The notes under the pieces were generated by a model. It saw nothing but the letters and a program-made list of their open reading frames with translations, searched no databases and was not told the origin of the DNA. Below are positions 27,496 to 36,468 of a stretch of 64,000 nt of DNA, one piece after another; within the stretch, counting starts at the first letter, position 1, and every line of letters starts with the position of its first letter. This stretch comes from Sphaerothrix gracilis (GTDB lineage Bacteria; Cyanobacteriota; Cyanobacteriia; Phormidesmidales; Phormidesmidaceae): contig NZ_JASATW010000001.1 in the NCBI RefSeq assembly GCF_030405905.1, forward strand, positions 124,001 through 188,000. Direction: 5' to 3'. The translations under genes were made by a program, and so were the position numbers.

Positions 27496-28950
27496 ATGTT
27501 TCAAGAATCTGACGCAGACATGGCAAAAACGGTGGCTGCCACTGATGAGCGCCCTGATCAAGAAGGGGCTGCTCAGATGTCTGCTTGTACCCCAGATTCG
27601 CGAAATCAGTCTGAGTCGGCGAGTCAAGCAGCAAACGGCAACAGTCAACCGGCGGTATCGCAGCCAATTAGGGGATTTTGGCCAGTTTTACAGAACGCTA
27701 ATTTTTTGACCCTCTGGAGTGGTCAGGTGTTCTCTCAGCTAGCCGATAAAGTTTACTTAGTGCTGATGATTGCTATCATCGCTAGCCAGTTTGAAGCACC
27801 GGGGCAAACCATCAGCGGCTGGGTTTCAGCCGTCATGATTGCTTTCACCATTCCAGCCGTCTTGTTTGGCTCGCTGGCTGGCGTTTATGTAGATCACTGG
27901 GCCAAGAAGCCGGTGCTGGTTGTCACTAATCTGCTGCGGGGTCTGCTGGTAGTCTTGCTGCCGGGATTGCTGTGGCTGTCGCAAGACTGGGGCACCCTCT
28001 GGGGTCTGCCGGCAGGATTTTGCTTTCTCCTCGCAACGACTTTTTTAGTGTCCACCCTAACCCAGTTTTTTGCACCTGCAGAGCAAGCGGTTATTCCGCT
28101 GGTGGTGAAGCGAGGGAATTTACTTTCAGCCAATTCACTTTATACGACTACGATGATGGCCTCGGTGATCATTGGCTTTGCCGTGGGCGATCCGCTGCTG
28201 GCGATCGCCGATCGCCTGTTGGCCCCCTTGGATGGTGGCTCAGGACTGGGCAAAGATATTTTAGTAGGCGTTAGCTACGGCATCGCTGGCCTGCTGCTGC
28301 TGCTGCTGCAGCCCCACGAAAAAAGAGAAGCGCAGCAAAGCGATCCCCACGTTTGGCAGGATATTCGAGAAGGTCTGCAGTACATAAAGGGGCAGCCTGC
28401 TGTCCGCGGCGCTCTGATTCAGCTCGTGCTGCTTTTTTCTGTCTTTGCCGCTTTGGCGGTGCTGGCAGTGCGCCTAGCTGAAGTCATTACGGTGCTGAAA
28501 TCCTCCCAGTTTGGCTTTTTGCTGGCGATGGCGGGGGTTGGCATGGCTATAGGCGCAGCGCTGATTGGGCAGTTTGGCCAGCGGTTCGCTCGCAGCCAGC
28601 TCAGCATCTTTGGCTCTGCAGGCATCACCACCACGCTGCTGGGGTTGGCATTTTTAGCCGAACAGCTTTGGCTCTGTCTGCTTTTAATCGGTTTGCTAGG
28701 CGTCTTTGCCGCCATTGTGGGCATTCCGATGCAGACGACGATTCAAGAAAAAACGCCTGAGGATATGCGAGGTAAGGTTTTTGGACTGCAAAATAATTTA
28801 ATTAATATTGCTTTAAGTTTGCCATTGGCGCTAGCTGGCGTAGCGGAGACGTTTTTGGGACTGCGCACCGTATTTCTGGCGCTGGCAGCGCTGGTTGCGG
28901 CAGGAGGAATTATTACCTGGTATATTGGCCGTCCCCAACTGACCGCTTGA
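27496..28950 (+). CDS. MFS transporter
   Basis: 484 residues. A polar N-terminal tail of about 60 residues (Gln/Ser/Asn-rich) precedes a 12-helix major facilitator core. The core begins FLTLWSGQVFSQLADKVYLV and shows the loop 2-3 motif GVYVDHWAKKPVLV. The C-terminal half has MAGVGMAIGAALIGQFGQRF and KTPEDMRGKVFGLQNN. It resembles the exporter-like branch of the family. No substrate can be named. It follows recO by 12 bp, which is probably a transcriptional rather than functional link. Confidence 0.9.
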   Translation: MFQESDADMAKTVAATDERPDQEGAAQMSACTPDSRNQSESASQAANGNSQPAVSQPIRGFWPVLQNANFLTLWSGQVFSQLADKVYLVLMIAIIASQFEAPGQTISGWVSAVMIAFTIPAVLFGSLAGVYVDHWAKKPVLVVTNLLRGLLVVLLPGLLWLSQDWGTLWGLPAGFCFLLATTFLVSTLTQFFAPAEQAVIPLVVKRGNLLSANSLYTTTMMASVIIGFAVGDPLLAIADRLLAPLDGGSGLGKDILVGVSYGIAGLLLLLLQPHEKREAQQSDPHVWQDIREGLQYIKGQPAVRGALIQLVLLFSVFAALAVLAVRLAEVITVLKSSQFGFLLAMAGVGMAIGAALIGQFGQRFARSQLSIFGSAGITTTLLGLAFLAEQLWLCLLLIGLLGVFAAIVGIPMQTTIQEKTPEDMRGKVFGLQNNLINIALSLPLALAGVAETFLGLRTVFLALAALVAAGGIITWYIGRPQLTA

Positions 28951-29056
28951 GAATCTGCTGAGAAGCGGCTATATACTTGTTAAGTTCTCATAAAGTCATG
29001 GCTTGACGATTTTTAGTCGACTTTCCTGGCAGCCGTTAGCTATCTCTATTAATTGA

Positions 29057-30208
29057 ATGCACATCGCTTGGCTTGGTAAGAAATCTCCTTTTTGCGGCAA
29101 TGTTACCTATGGTCGGGAGATCACAAATGCCCTACTGGATCGAGGACATCAGGTAACTTTTTTACATTTTGCCCAGCCGGAGGAGGAGACGCTAAGCGAT
29201 CGCCCAGATTGTCAAGAGGTTTCGCTGCCTTTCATTTTTAAGTCGCAGATCCTGACAATTCCTTCTTTTCGATCAGGCAAGCTGCTGGCACAGGCCTTAA
29301 AGCGACTCAAGCCTGATATTGTTCATGCTTCGTTAACCCTGTCACCGCTCGACTTCCGCCTGCCAGAAATTTGTCAGGAATTGAGCATTCCATTGGTTGC
29401 CACTTTTCATCCGCCCTTTGATCGGCGACGGCGCAATTTGACCTCTGGCACCCAGCATCTAACCTATCAGATTTATGCGCCCTGCCTAGCCCATTACGAC
29501 TGCGTAATTGTCTTTTCTCAGCTCCAGCGAGACTTGTTAGTGAAGCTAGGGGTGCCGGCAGGGCGAGTCAGCGTCATTCCCAATGGGGTCGATATTCAGA
29601 AATATGCGCCCGGACCTGCTGCAGTCAAGCAGGAGTTTCAGGCTGAGCGGCTGTTTGTCTACCAGGGGAGACTTGCCATTGAGAAAAACGTGGAGTCTCT
29701 ACTACGGGGGTGGAAGCAGGCCAAACTAGCGCCCAGCAGTAAACTGGTTATTGTGGGCAGCGGGCCTTTAACTGCTTCGCTACGTGCTTTTTACGGCTCT
29801 GCTGAAAACGTGATTTGGCTGGGGTTTGTAGCAGACGAGCAGCGGCGCATTGAGATTCTGCGCGGAGCGGACGTGTTTGTGCTGCCCTCTTTAGTAGAGG
29901 GGTTATCTCTCTCGCTGCTAGAGGGTATGGCCTGTGAGGCTGCCTGCATTGCCACCGATGCAGGAGCTGACGGCGAGGTCTTAGAAAATGGGGCTGGGGT
30001 GATTTTAGATACGCAGCGGGTTTCGACCCAGCTCCAGGCATTGCTGCCTGTATTCCAAGATCATCCTGAAATGACCACGCTACTAGGGCGTAAGGCCCGC
30101 CAGCGGGTACTAGAGCGCTATACCCTAGGCGGCAATATTAGCCAGCTAGAAACGCTCTATGCTGAGATTTTGCGCACTTCGCGGCTTTATCTGAGTCGGG
30201 GAGCCTGA
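29057..30208 (+). CDS. Family 4 glycosyltransferase
   Basis: 383 residues of GT-B type. The N-terminal domain has GNVTYGREITNALLDRGHQV and HASLTLSPLD. The C-terminal donor domain has VIPNGVDIQKYAP, FVYQGRLAIEKNVESLLRGW, SKLVIVGSGPL, VIWLGFVADEQ and PSLVEGLSLSLLEGMACEAA, the E-x7-E region of GT4 enzymes. It uses a nucleotide sugar in the cytosol; the acceptor could be a lipid or polysaccharide. It lies 3.5 kb from the polysaccharide cluster on the opposite strand, so a link is only possible. It converges with obgE, ten bases away. Confidence 0.93.
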   Translation: MHIAWLGKKSPFCGNVTYGREITNALLDRGHQVTFLHFAQPEEETLSDRPDCQEVSLPFIFKSQILTIPSFRSGKLLAQALKRLKPDIVHASLTLSPLDFRLPEICQELSIPLVATFHPPFDRRRRNLTSGTQHLTYQIYAPCLAHYDCVIVFSQLQRDLLVKLGVPAGRVSVIPNGVDIQKYAPGPAAVKQEFQAERLFVYQGRLAIEKNVESLLRGWKQAKLAPSSKLVIVGSGPLTASLRAFYGSAENVIWLGFVADEQRRIEILRGADVFVLPSLVEGLSLSLLEGMACEAACIATDAGADGEVLENGAGVILDTQRVSTQLQALLPVFQDHPEMTTLLGRKARQRVLERYTLGGNISQLETLYAEILRTSRLYLSRGA

Positions 30209-30217
30209 TAGCGCCCT

Positions 30218-31264
30218 TCAGCCTGACGCAAGCTCACTAGCAGCAGTCAAGGTGGCATCTATTTCAACAGGTTCAGGCTGGTCTAAAACTTGCCAGACTG
30301 CTTGCATTAGCTCGTTTAGGCCGATGCCTGCAACAGCAGAAATGCAAAAGACGGGAGTGTGAGCGATCGCCTCTAACTCAGCCGCGATCGCGGCTACTGT
30401 TTCCGCTGGCATGGCTTCAACTTTGTTGAGCGCTAAAATTTGAGGGCGATCGCCCAGGGTATCACTATAAGCCTCTAGCTCTTGCTGAATCGTCTGATAG
30501 TTGGCCAGCGGTTGCTCAGCAGTTACGTCTACCAAATGCAGCAGGAGCCGGGTGCGCTCGACGTGGCGCAAAAATTCGTGGCCTAGCCCCAAACCTGTAT
30601 GGGCTCCCGCAATCAGTCCGGGAATATCGGCAAAGACGGTACCATCGCCGGTGGCTTTGCGCACAACGCCTAGATTGGGGACCAGGGTAGTAAAGGGATA
30701 ATCAGCAATTTTAGGACGAGCGGAAGATAGGGCCGCAATTAGAGTAGACTTGCCCGCGTTGGGCAGCCCAATAATTCCCACTTCTGCAATCAGCTTCAGC
30801 TCTAGGCGAATGCGACGTTCTTCGCCTGGCAGACCCGGCAATGCTCTTTCGGGTGCCCGATTGCGATTGCTGAGGAAGTGGCGATTGCCCAAGCCGCCCT
30901 TGCCGCCCTGAGCGACGCAGAGGCTTTGTCCCGGCTGAACCAAGTCTCCCAAAAGTTCGCCCGTTTCAGCATCATAGACAACAGTGCCACAGGGAACTTC
31001 AATCTGGCGATCGCGCCCGGCCGCGCCAGTCTTGTTTTTAGGTCCGCCGCGCTCTCCGCTGGCCGCTTTGAAGCTATGTGCATATTTAAAGTCCAGCAGC
31101 GTTTGCAGGTGATTGACTGCGACCAGATAAACTGAGCCACCAGGGCCACCATTGCCGCCAGCAGGCCCGCCCGCTGGCACGTACTTTTCGCGCCGAAAGG
31201 CCACTAGGCCGTCGCCGCCGCTGCCCGCCAGCACCTCTACTTCTGCTTGGTCAATAAACTGCAT
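30218..31264 (-). CDS. obgE: GTPase ObgE/CgtA
   Basis: 348 residues. Obg is a ribosome-associated GTPase acting in 50S assembly and stress control. The glycine-rich Obg domain is plain (AGSGGDGLVAFRREKYVPAG, GGNGGPGGSVYL). The G domain has G1 GLPNAGKSTL, G2 region DYPFTTLVPNLG, G3 DIPGLIAGA, G4 LNKVE and G5 ISAV. Its ATG overlaps the stop of the upstream DUF4168 gene by one base (TAATG), so translation is probably coupled. Confidence 0.97.
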   Translation of the reverse strand: MQFIDQAEVEVLAGSGGDGLVAFRREKYVPAGGPAGGNGGPGGSVYLVAVNHLQTLLDFKYAHSFKAASGERGGPKNKTGAAGRDRQIEVPCGTVVYDAETGELLGDLVQPGQSLCVAQGGKGGLGNRHFLSNRNRAPERALPGLPGEERRIRLELKLIAEVGIIGLPNAGKSTLIAALSSARPKIADYPFTTLVPNLGVVRKATGDGTVFADIPGLIAGAHTGLGLGHEFLRHVERTRLLLHLVDVTAEQPLANYQTIQQELEAYSDTLGDRPQILALNKVEAMPAETVAAIAAELEAIAHTPVFCISAVAGIGLNELMQAVWQVLDQPEPVEIDATLTAASELASG

Positions 31265-31830
31265 TACTGCTGTAACTCAATCATGGCTTGACGAATCTGG
31301 GCTTCAAGTGTTGGCTGCTGCTGATGGGCGGCTGTCATTTGGTTGAAACGATTAACGCTCAAACCGTTATTGACCACAATTTCAGCGGCTTGGGAACAGT
31401 AGCCAACCACAATTTCTCTCACCTGGGAGCGGAGGCGGCGAGGCACGTTGGGAAGATTGTTGGCATTGGTGCAGGTGAGATTGAACTGGCTAGCATCTAA
31501 GTTTTCTGCCATTAGAATGTCTTTAACTTGGGTATAAGCCGCTGTTCTCAACCTATCCATCTGCAAGACTGCGCGGGCATAGCCAACAATTTCTTCAGAG
31601 GTGATGGTAGCGGGCTGCGATTGTGCCTGTACCGCATTATCAACAACCTGAAAATGAGACTTTTGCCAGTCGATGCGAGTGCCGGACACTAACGAAGCCG
31701 CAACCAAAAGGCTACTCAATGCAGAAACCGAGCGCAGGAACCGCCGACGGAACTGGAACAAACGAGGAGATACTATTTGAATTGACATCTGGCGCTCTAG
31801 ATAACAATTGAAACTATCTTGAAAACTCAT
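31264..31830 (-). CDS. DUF4168 family secreted protein
   Basis: 188 residues. The N-terminus has a basic stretch and a hydrophobic segment (FLRSVSALSSLLVAASLVSG) consistent with an export signal. A DUF4168-like helical domain follows (ITSEEIVGYARAVLQMDRLR, then ASQFNLTCTN and NRFNQMTAAHQQ). A start at ATG 31788 (MSIQIVSP) is also possible. The family is common in cyanobacteria and has no settled function. It overlaps the obgE start by one base, which is unusual for a secreted protein and a ribosomal GTPase. Confidence 0.82.
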   Translation of the reverse strand: MSFQDSFNCYLERQMSIQIVSPRLFQFRRRFLRSVSALSSLLVAASLVSGTRIDWQKSHFQVVDNAVQAQSQPATITSEEIVGYARAVLQMDRLRTAAYTQVKDILMAENLDASQFNLTCTNANNLPNVPRRLRSQVREIVVGYCSQAAEIVVNNGLSVNRFNQMTAAHQQQPTLEAQIRQAMIELQQ

Positions 31831-31888
31831 AGTTGCCCCAGACCATTCTACTCAAAGTGAAGTTCCGGGAAGCTAATGGTTTTATACT

Positions 31889-32881
31889 TTACTGAAAAAG
31901 CTGCGAAATTTCGATAACTTTCGTTTGCAGTGTAGGCATTTCAGCTTTGCCCTGCTTGAGGCTTGCTTCTAATTCTAGAAGCTGCTGCAGCGTTTGTTGT
32001 AGGCTCGGCAGGGAAAGATACCGAACTTCTTTTTGTAGGAAATAAATTCGCTTAGGATTGCTCACCTCAGCCGCCTGGGCGATCGCCCGCTCGTCGCGCT
32101 CACCGGCCTGCATCATAATTTTGACCCAAAGCCAAGTCCGAAACTGACCTACTAGTGTCGATACAATGCGGAGGCTGGGTTCGTTGCGGTTCACCAGATC
32201 GGTGACCAACTGTAGAGCGTTGGGAGTATCGCCCTGACGCAGGGCAGCCGCTAGCTGCAGGCTGTTTTGCGTATTGACGACTACCAGTCTAGCTACGATA
32301 TCAGCAGCTAGCGGCTGGGGCTGATTGCCCTGATAGAGTTTCAGTTTTTCTATTTCATTGACGAGCTGGCGCATATCATTGCCTACCGACGCGGCTAGTA
32401 GCTCAACAGCGTCTGGGGCTAGGCGCAGCTTGGCCTGCTCAGCGGCCTGACGCACCTGCTGCTGGATCTGCTCAACTTTCCAAGGGGGGATTTTAGCAAA
32501 CTCTCGCACTTTGCCATGCTTCTGCAACAGCTTAGTCGATTTGAGCCGACCGTCTGGCTTTTGGCTATTCGTAAACAGCAAAACGCTGCTGTCGGGTATG
32601 GCCGGCAATGTTCGGGTCAGTTCCTGCAGGGTGGCCTCGCTGCAGCGCTGAAAAATAGGGACATTGTGCAGCCAAACGACTCGTTGACCCAGGCCGAAGG
32701 GAGGAGTCATGGCCTGGTTTAGCCCCTGAGTGACGTTTTCTGCCTGGTCGGCACTGAGCTTGTCATAGTTGAAGCTGCTCCACTGAGGATCTAGGCTGCG
32801 ATCGCACAGTTCTTCGACTGCCCGATCGAGCCGAAAGTCATCATCCCCCCAAAACAAATAAACTGGCATGGCTAAGGTCAC
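31889..32881 (-). CDS. holA: DNA polymerase III subunit delta
   Basis: 330 residues. HolA opens the beta clamp as part of the clamp loader. It begins MPVYLFWGDDDFRLDRAVEE and shows DSSVLLFTNSQKPDGRLKS, LAASVGNDMRQLVNEIEKL and the C-terminal helix region FRTWLWVKIMMQ. The domain order (degenerate ATPase fold, then helical clamp-loader collar) fits delta. It diverges from cobH. Confidence 0.92.
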   Translation of the reverse strand: MTLAMPVYLFWGDDDFRLDRAVEELCDRSLDPQWSSFNYDKLSADQAENVTQGLNQAMTPPFGLGQRVVWLHNVPIFQRCSEATLQELTRTLPAIPDSSVLLFTNSQKPDGRLKSTKLLQKHGKVREFAKIPPWKVEQIQQQVRQAAEQAKLRLAPDAVELLAASVGNDMRQLVNEIEKLKLYQGNQPQPLAADIVARLVVVNTQNSLQLAAALRQGDTPNALQLVTDLVNRNEPSLRIVSTLVGQFRTWLWVKIMMQAGERDERAIAQAAEVSNPKRIYFLQKEVRYLSLPSLQQTLQQLLELEASLKQGKAEMPTLQTKVIEISQLFQ

Positions 32882-32909
32882 AATAGGAGAGCAAAAGAGT
32901 TTTCGAGTT

Positions 32910-33524
32910 ATGGCTTTCCTGTTTCAACATCCGATCCTGCGGCAGAGCTTTGCCATCATTGACGCTGAAATCGGCTCTCATGACTTTACTGATAGTGAAT
33001 ATGCAGTCGTGCGCCGCGTAATTCATAGTACGGCTGACTTTGACTTTAAGCAGGAGCTGCAGTTTAGCACAACGGCGATCGCCGCGGCCAAAACGGCCTT
33101 GGCGGCAGGATCTCCGCTGATCTTAGACGTCAATATGATTAAACAGGGAATTCGGACAATGGTTAGCCGTACTTTTCAAAATCCGGTAGTTGTGGCTGTG
33201 GATCAGGCTAAGGCGGCTTTGCCGGGTAAAACCCGAACGGCGACCGGAATGCTGACCTGCTGTCGCCAGTACCCCACCGGAATTTATGTAATTGGCAACG
33301 CGCCTACGGCGCTATCGGTGCTGTGCGAAGCGATCGCCGCAGGGACAGTACAGCCTGCTCTCGTCGTTGGTGTGCCTGTGGGTTTTGTCGGGGTCGAAGC
33401 CGCTAAAGCCCAGCTAGCCCACCTAGACGTGCCTCAGATTCTAGTTAACGGTCGCAAAGGGGGATCTAGCGTGGCGGCGGCAATTGTCAACGCGCTGCTG
33501 GTACTGGCCTGGGAGTCATCATGA
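32910..33524 (+). CDS. cobH: Precorrin-8X methylmutase
   Basis: 204 residues from the ATG at 32910. An ATG at 32868 would give 218 but run into the divergent holA start. CobH moves the C11 methyl to C12, making hydrogenobyrinate in aerobic cobalamin synthesis (or cobyrinate as CbiC). It shows HPILRQSFAIIDAEIGSHDF, DFDFKQEL, LILDVNMIKQGI, PTGIYVIGNAPTAL, VGVPVGFVGVEAAK and VNGRKGGSSVAAAIVNALL. The stop overlaps the cobL start as ATGA, so the two are translationally coupled. Confidence 0.96.
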   Translation: MAFLFQHPILRQSFAIIDAEIGSHDFTDSEYAVVRRVIHSTADFDFKQELQFSTTAIAAAKTALAAGSPLILDVNMIKQGIRTMVSRTFQNPVVVAVDQAKAALPGKTRTATGMLTCCRQYPTGIYVIGNAPTALSVLCEAIAAGTVQPALVVGVPVGFVGVEAAKAQLAHLDVPQILVNGRKGGSSVAAAIVNALLVLAWESS

Positions 33525-34774
33525 ACTGTCTACCGATACAGGTTGTAGGGGTCGGGGCGGGCGGGGCGGCAGATCTATCACCCGCCATTCTGACCGTGAT
33601 TGAGCAGGCAGGGATACTGGTGGGCAGCGATCGCCATCTAGCTTATTTTCCTGACTGTTCGGCGCAGCGCTGGCCGCTCAGCCCGTTCCAGACGGCCCTC
33701 GAAGCCATCCGGTCTGAGCGGCAGCAATATCCCCAACGGTCAGTAGTCATTCTGACTTCTGGAGATCCGCTCTTTTTTGGCCTAGGACGGCTGCTGCTAC
33801 AGCATTTTGCGGCTGAGGAGTTAGTCTTTCATCCCCACCTAAGTTCTGTGCAGCTCGCCTTCAGTCGGCTCAAAGTTCCCTGGCAGGAGGCCAAACTGGT
33901 GAGCCTCCACGGGCGATCGCTCGACAACTTGCTGCCCCCCCTGAAACAGGAAGCCGAAAAGATTGCCGTTCTGACCGATAGCCACAATACGCCTGCGGCG
34001 ATCGCGGAGCTGCTGCTGGCGCTAGCGGCGCCCTACCAGCTTTGGGTGTGCGAAAATCTGGGGGCTAAGTCTGAACGAGTGCGCTGCTTTTCAGCGGCGG
34101 CGGCGACTGAGCAGACCTTTGCGCCGCTCAACCTAGTGATTCTGCTGCGACAGCCCCCGGCTGCGACCCTGGATTTGTCAGCCCTGCCGGGGTTTGGGCT
34201 GGCAGATGATTTGTTTTTGAGTTTTCGCGATCGCCCCGGCCTGATAACGAAGCGAGAAGTGCGGATGTTGATTTTGGGTGAACTGGCCCTCCAGCCCCAT
34301 CAAGTTATCTGGGATATCGGGGCAGGAACAGGATCAGTCAGCATCGAAGTGGCTCGGCTGCAGCCCAGCGCCAAGGTGTATGCCATTGAAAAAACGGCGG
34401 CAGGGGCCGCCCTGATTCAGCAAAACTGTCAGCGTTTTGAGACTCAGACTGTCGAGTTAATTGCCCAGGCGGCCCCTGCCGCCCTGGCAGCGCTGCCAGA
34501 TCCCGATCGCGTATTTGTGGGCGGCAGCGGTGGCTATCTGACCGATATTTTGCAGGTCAGCTCTCAGCGGCTCAAACCCGGCGGCCTTATTGTGCTGGCT
34601 CTAGCGACGCTAGAACACCTCGGCACTGTCCTTGCCTGGCGGCAGCAGCATAGACCAGACTGGCGCTATCGGCTGCTGCAGGCCCAGCTTTCCCGTTCTA
34701 TTGGTGTGGCCGCTCTGACCCGGTGGACGCCGCTCAATCCGGTAACGCTGGTCATTTTCAGTCGCAGTCCCTAA
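33521..34774 (+). CDS. cobL: Precorrin-6Y C5,15-methyltransferase (CbiE-CbiT fusion)
   Basis: 417 residues, fused length. The N-terminal half is a tetrapyrrole methylase (CbiE): IQVVGVGAGGAADLSP, ILVGSDRHLAYFP, VVILTSGDPLFFGLGRLL. The C-terminal half is CbiT: LFLSFRDRPGLITKREVRML, then the SAM site VIWDIGAGTGSVSIEVARLQ and VFVGGSGGYLTDIL. It methylates C5 and C15 and decarboxylates the acetate on ring C. It overlaps cobH by four bases. Confidence 0.97.
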   Translation: MNCLPIQVVGVGAGGAADLSPAILTVIEQAGILVGSDRHLAYFPDCSAQRWPLSPFQTALEAIRSERQQYPQRSVVILTSGDPLFFGLGRLLLQHFAAEELVFHPHLSSVQLAFSRLKVPWQEAKLVSLHGRSLDNLLPPLKQEAEKIAVLTDSHNTPAAIAELLLALAAPYQLWVCENLGAKSERVRCFSAAAATEQTFAPLNLVILLRQPPAATLDLSALPGFGLADDLFLSFRDRPGLITKREVRMLILGELALQPHQVIWDIGAGTGSVSIEVARLQPSAKVYAIEKTAAGAALIQQNCQRFETQTVELIAQAAPAALAALPDPDRVFVGGSGGYLTDILQVSSQRLKPGGLIVLALATLEHLGTVLAWRQQHRPDWRYRLLQAQLSRSIGVAALTRWTPLNPVTLVIFSRSP

Positions 34775-34824
34775 GCAGTGCTGCTTTAATGGTAATTTTG
34801 TCATTAGTGATAAATAAATTGGCG

Positions 34825-35118
34825 ATGGCAAAGGCGATCGCGCTGTTGAGCTTACTGCTGTGGCTGGCGATCGCGGCTCCAGCCCAGGCGTTTTCTCGCT
34901 GTCAAAGGCAGACAGAGCCAGAAATTTGTATCCTAAGCCTCAAGCGCAGCGCCAAATACTACTGGCAGTATCGAGCTGAGGTCAGCATCGGCGGTGTCAA
35001 ACGCCCGGTCGAGGTCTATGACTGTCGGCGGCGGATGCGGACGCGCTCAGACGGCGAAACAGTCCCGTTTCAAGCAGACGGACCCGGTTCCTTCATTTGT
35101 AGCTTTTTCAAGCAGTGA
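34825..35118 (+). CDS. Small secreted Cys-containing protein, unknown
   Basis: 97 residues from the ATG at 34825; an ATG at 34789 is possible. A clear signal peptide (AIALLSLLLWLAIAAPAQA) is followed by a short mature domain of about 75 residues with four cysteines (FSRCQ, EICILS, VYDCRR, FICSFF) and many Arg residues, likely disulfide-bonded in the periplasm. I do not recognise the family. Its stop overlaps the GTG start of the SMP-30 gene. Confidence 0.7.
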   Translation: MAKAIALLSLLLWLAIAAPAQAFSRCQRQTEPEICILSLKRSAKYYWQYRAEVSIGGVKRPVEVYDCRRRMRTRSDGETVPFQADGPGSFICSFFKQ

Positions 35119-36005
35119 TAACTCCAGCCTATCCCGTTGAGAATGTTCTAACTGCCAGAGCCAGACTGGGAGAAGGGCCAACCTGGGATACAGCGCAGCA
35201 ATGTCTCTATTGGGTCGATATTTACAACCACCGGGTACACCAGTTTGATCCAGTTACCGGCCAATCGCGCTACTTTGATGTGGGCCAGGTAGTCGGCTGC
35301 TTGGCGATCGCTGCCGCCCGTCGCCTGCTCCTCGCCCTGCGCCATGAACTCGCTATTCTAAACCTGGAAACAGGACACCTCAGCCCTCTCCTTTCTTTAG
35401 AAGCTGATAAGCCCCACAACCGTTTCAATGACGGGAAGTGCGATGTCGCGGGGCGGTTCTGGTTCGGCTCTATGTCTACCCAGGGACCAGAAGCAAGCCT
35501 TTATCGCTACGATCCCGACGGTTCATTGCATTCTATGGAAACTGGATTAACCATCTCGAACGGCATCGGCTGGAGTCCAGACAATCAGGTCTTTTACCTA
35601 ACTGACTCAGCTCAAAAGATTATTTATGCCTACGAGTTTGACTTAGCCAGCGGCGCGATCGCCCAGCGGCGCGTTTTCATTGACTTGAGGCCAGCAGCGC
35701 TGACGCCGGATGGTTTAACGGTAGATGCCGAAGGCTGTCTTTGGTCAGCTATGTGGGACGGCTGGTGCGTGATCCGTTTTAGTCCCCAGGGGGAGGAAAT
35801 GGCTCGTTTTTCTCTCCCTGTCCAGCGCCCAACCGCCTGCACCTTTGGCGGTCGTGACTTAAAGACCCTGTATGTGACTACGGCTTCGGTGGGGCTGAGT
35901 GAGGCCGAAATTCAGAACAGCATAGCCTCTGGTGATTTGTTCTGTATTCAAACAGATGTCGCTGGTTTACCCAGCAGTGCTTTCGCCGGACGGCTAGAGC
36001 CGTAG
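35115..36005 (+). CDS. SMP-30/gluconolactonase family protein
   Basis: 296 residues, a six-bladed beta-propeller lactonase family needing a divalent metal. Signatures are ARLGEGPTWDTAQQCLYWVD (the metal-binding Glu), PHNRFNDGKCDVAGRFWFGS, GLTISNGIGWSPDNQVFYLT, LTPDGLTVDAEGCLWSAMW and RPTACTFGGRDLKTLYVTTA. It probably hydrolyses an aldonolactone. The GTG start at 35115 overlaps the stop of the small secreted protein (GTGA), so it is coupled to it. No signal peptide is seen. Confidence 0.94.
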   Translation: MITPAYPVENVLTARARLGEGPTWDTAQQCLYWVDIYNHRVHQFDPVTGQSRYFDVGQVVGCLAIAAARRLLLALRHELAILNLETGHLSPLLSLEADKPHNRFNDGKCDVAGRFWFGSMSTQGPEASLYRYDPDGSLHSMETGLTISNGIGWSPDNQVFYLTDSAQKIIYAYEFDLASGAIAQRRVFIDLRPAALTPDGLTVDAEGCLWSAMWDGWCVIRFSPQGEEMARFSLPVQRPTACTFGGRDLKTLYVTTASVGLSEAEIQNSIASGDLFCIQTDVAGLPSSAFAGRLEP

Positions 36006-36042
36006 GCTTTAATCTACAGGTACTATGGACGAGGAAAAAAGG

Positions 36043-36315
36043 ATGCAGCGAGTTGAGCTAATTGTCCACGGCGTAGTGCAGGGAGTGGGCTTTCGCTATC
36101 ACACCTGTCAGCAGGCGCTGCAAATGGGCCTCAGCGGCTATGTGAAAAATCTGGCTGACGGTACCGTTGAAATCGTCGCTGAAGGCGATAGCCAGACCTT
36201 GCAGGCGCTTGTAGCTTGGGCACAGCAGGGGCCAACCGCTGCCCGCGTCACCCAGGTTGAGTCAGCTGCAAAAGCCGCGACGGGAGAATTCGACAGCTTC
36301 GCGATCGCTCACTAA
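36043..36315 (+). CDS. acyP: Acylphosphatase
   Basis: 90 residues from the ATG at 36043, preferred because GAGG stands upstream; an ATG at 36025 adds six residues. Acylphosphatase hydrolyses carboxyl-phosphate bonds. The catalytic loop is VHGVVQGVGFRYHTCQQA with the active-site Arg, and the Asn sits in LSGYVKNLADGTVEIVAEG. It lies 37 bp after the SMP-30 gene and ends the cob-related run. Confidence 0.95.
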   Translation: MQRVELIVHGVVQGVGFRYHTCQQALQMGLSGYVKNLADGTVEIVAEGDSQTLQALVAWAQQGPTAARVTQVESAAKAATGEFDSFAIAH

Positions 36316-36404
36316 GTCAATCTGATGATCCATAAGATGCATTTCGACGCTCAATACTTAATCCGTAGCTAAGCAGAGGGTTGAGCGAAGTCGTTCACGA
36401 AGTG

Positions 36405-36419
36405 TCTCCCGAAGGGAGA
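36405..36419. terminator. Hairpin between convergent acyP and sensor kinase genes
   Basis: TCTCCC-GAA-GGGAGA is a perfect six-pair stem. It sits inside a weaker outer pair (GGGTT near 36379 with AACCC near 36421). It has no long T-run. It may end both converging transcripts, or be the remnant of a dispersed repeat. Confidence 0.45.
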
Positions 36420-36468
36420 AAACCCGGCAATCTAAATCGGACTTGATTTGGCTTCTCCTGCTGAGTGA

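Noticed and set aside
32882..32909. Cobalamin riboswitch before cobH
   Set aside because: Only 28 bases separate the diverging holA and cobH starts, too short for a riboswitch, and no conserved B12-box was seen.
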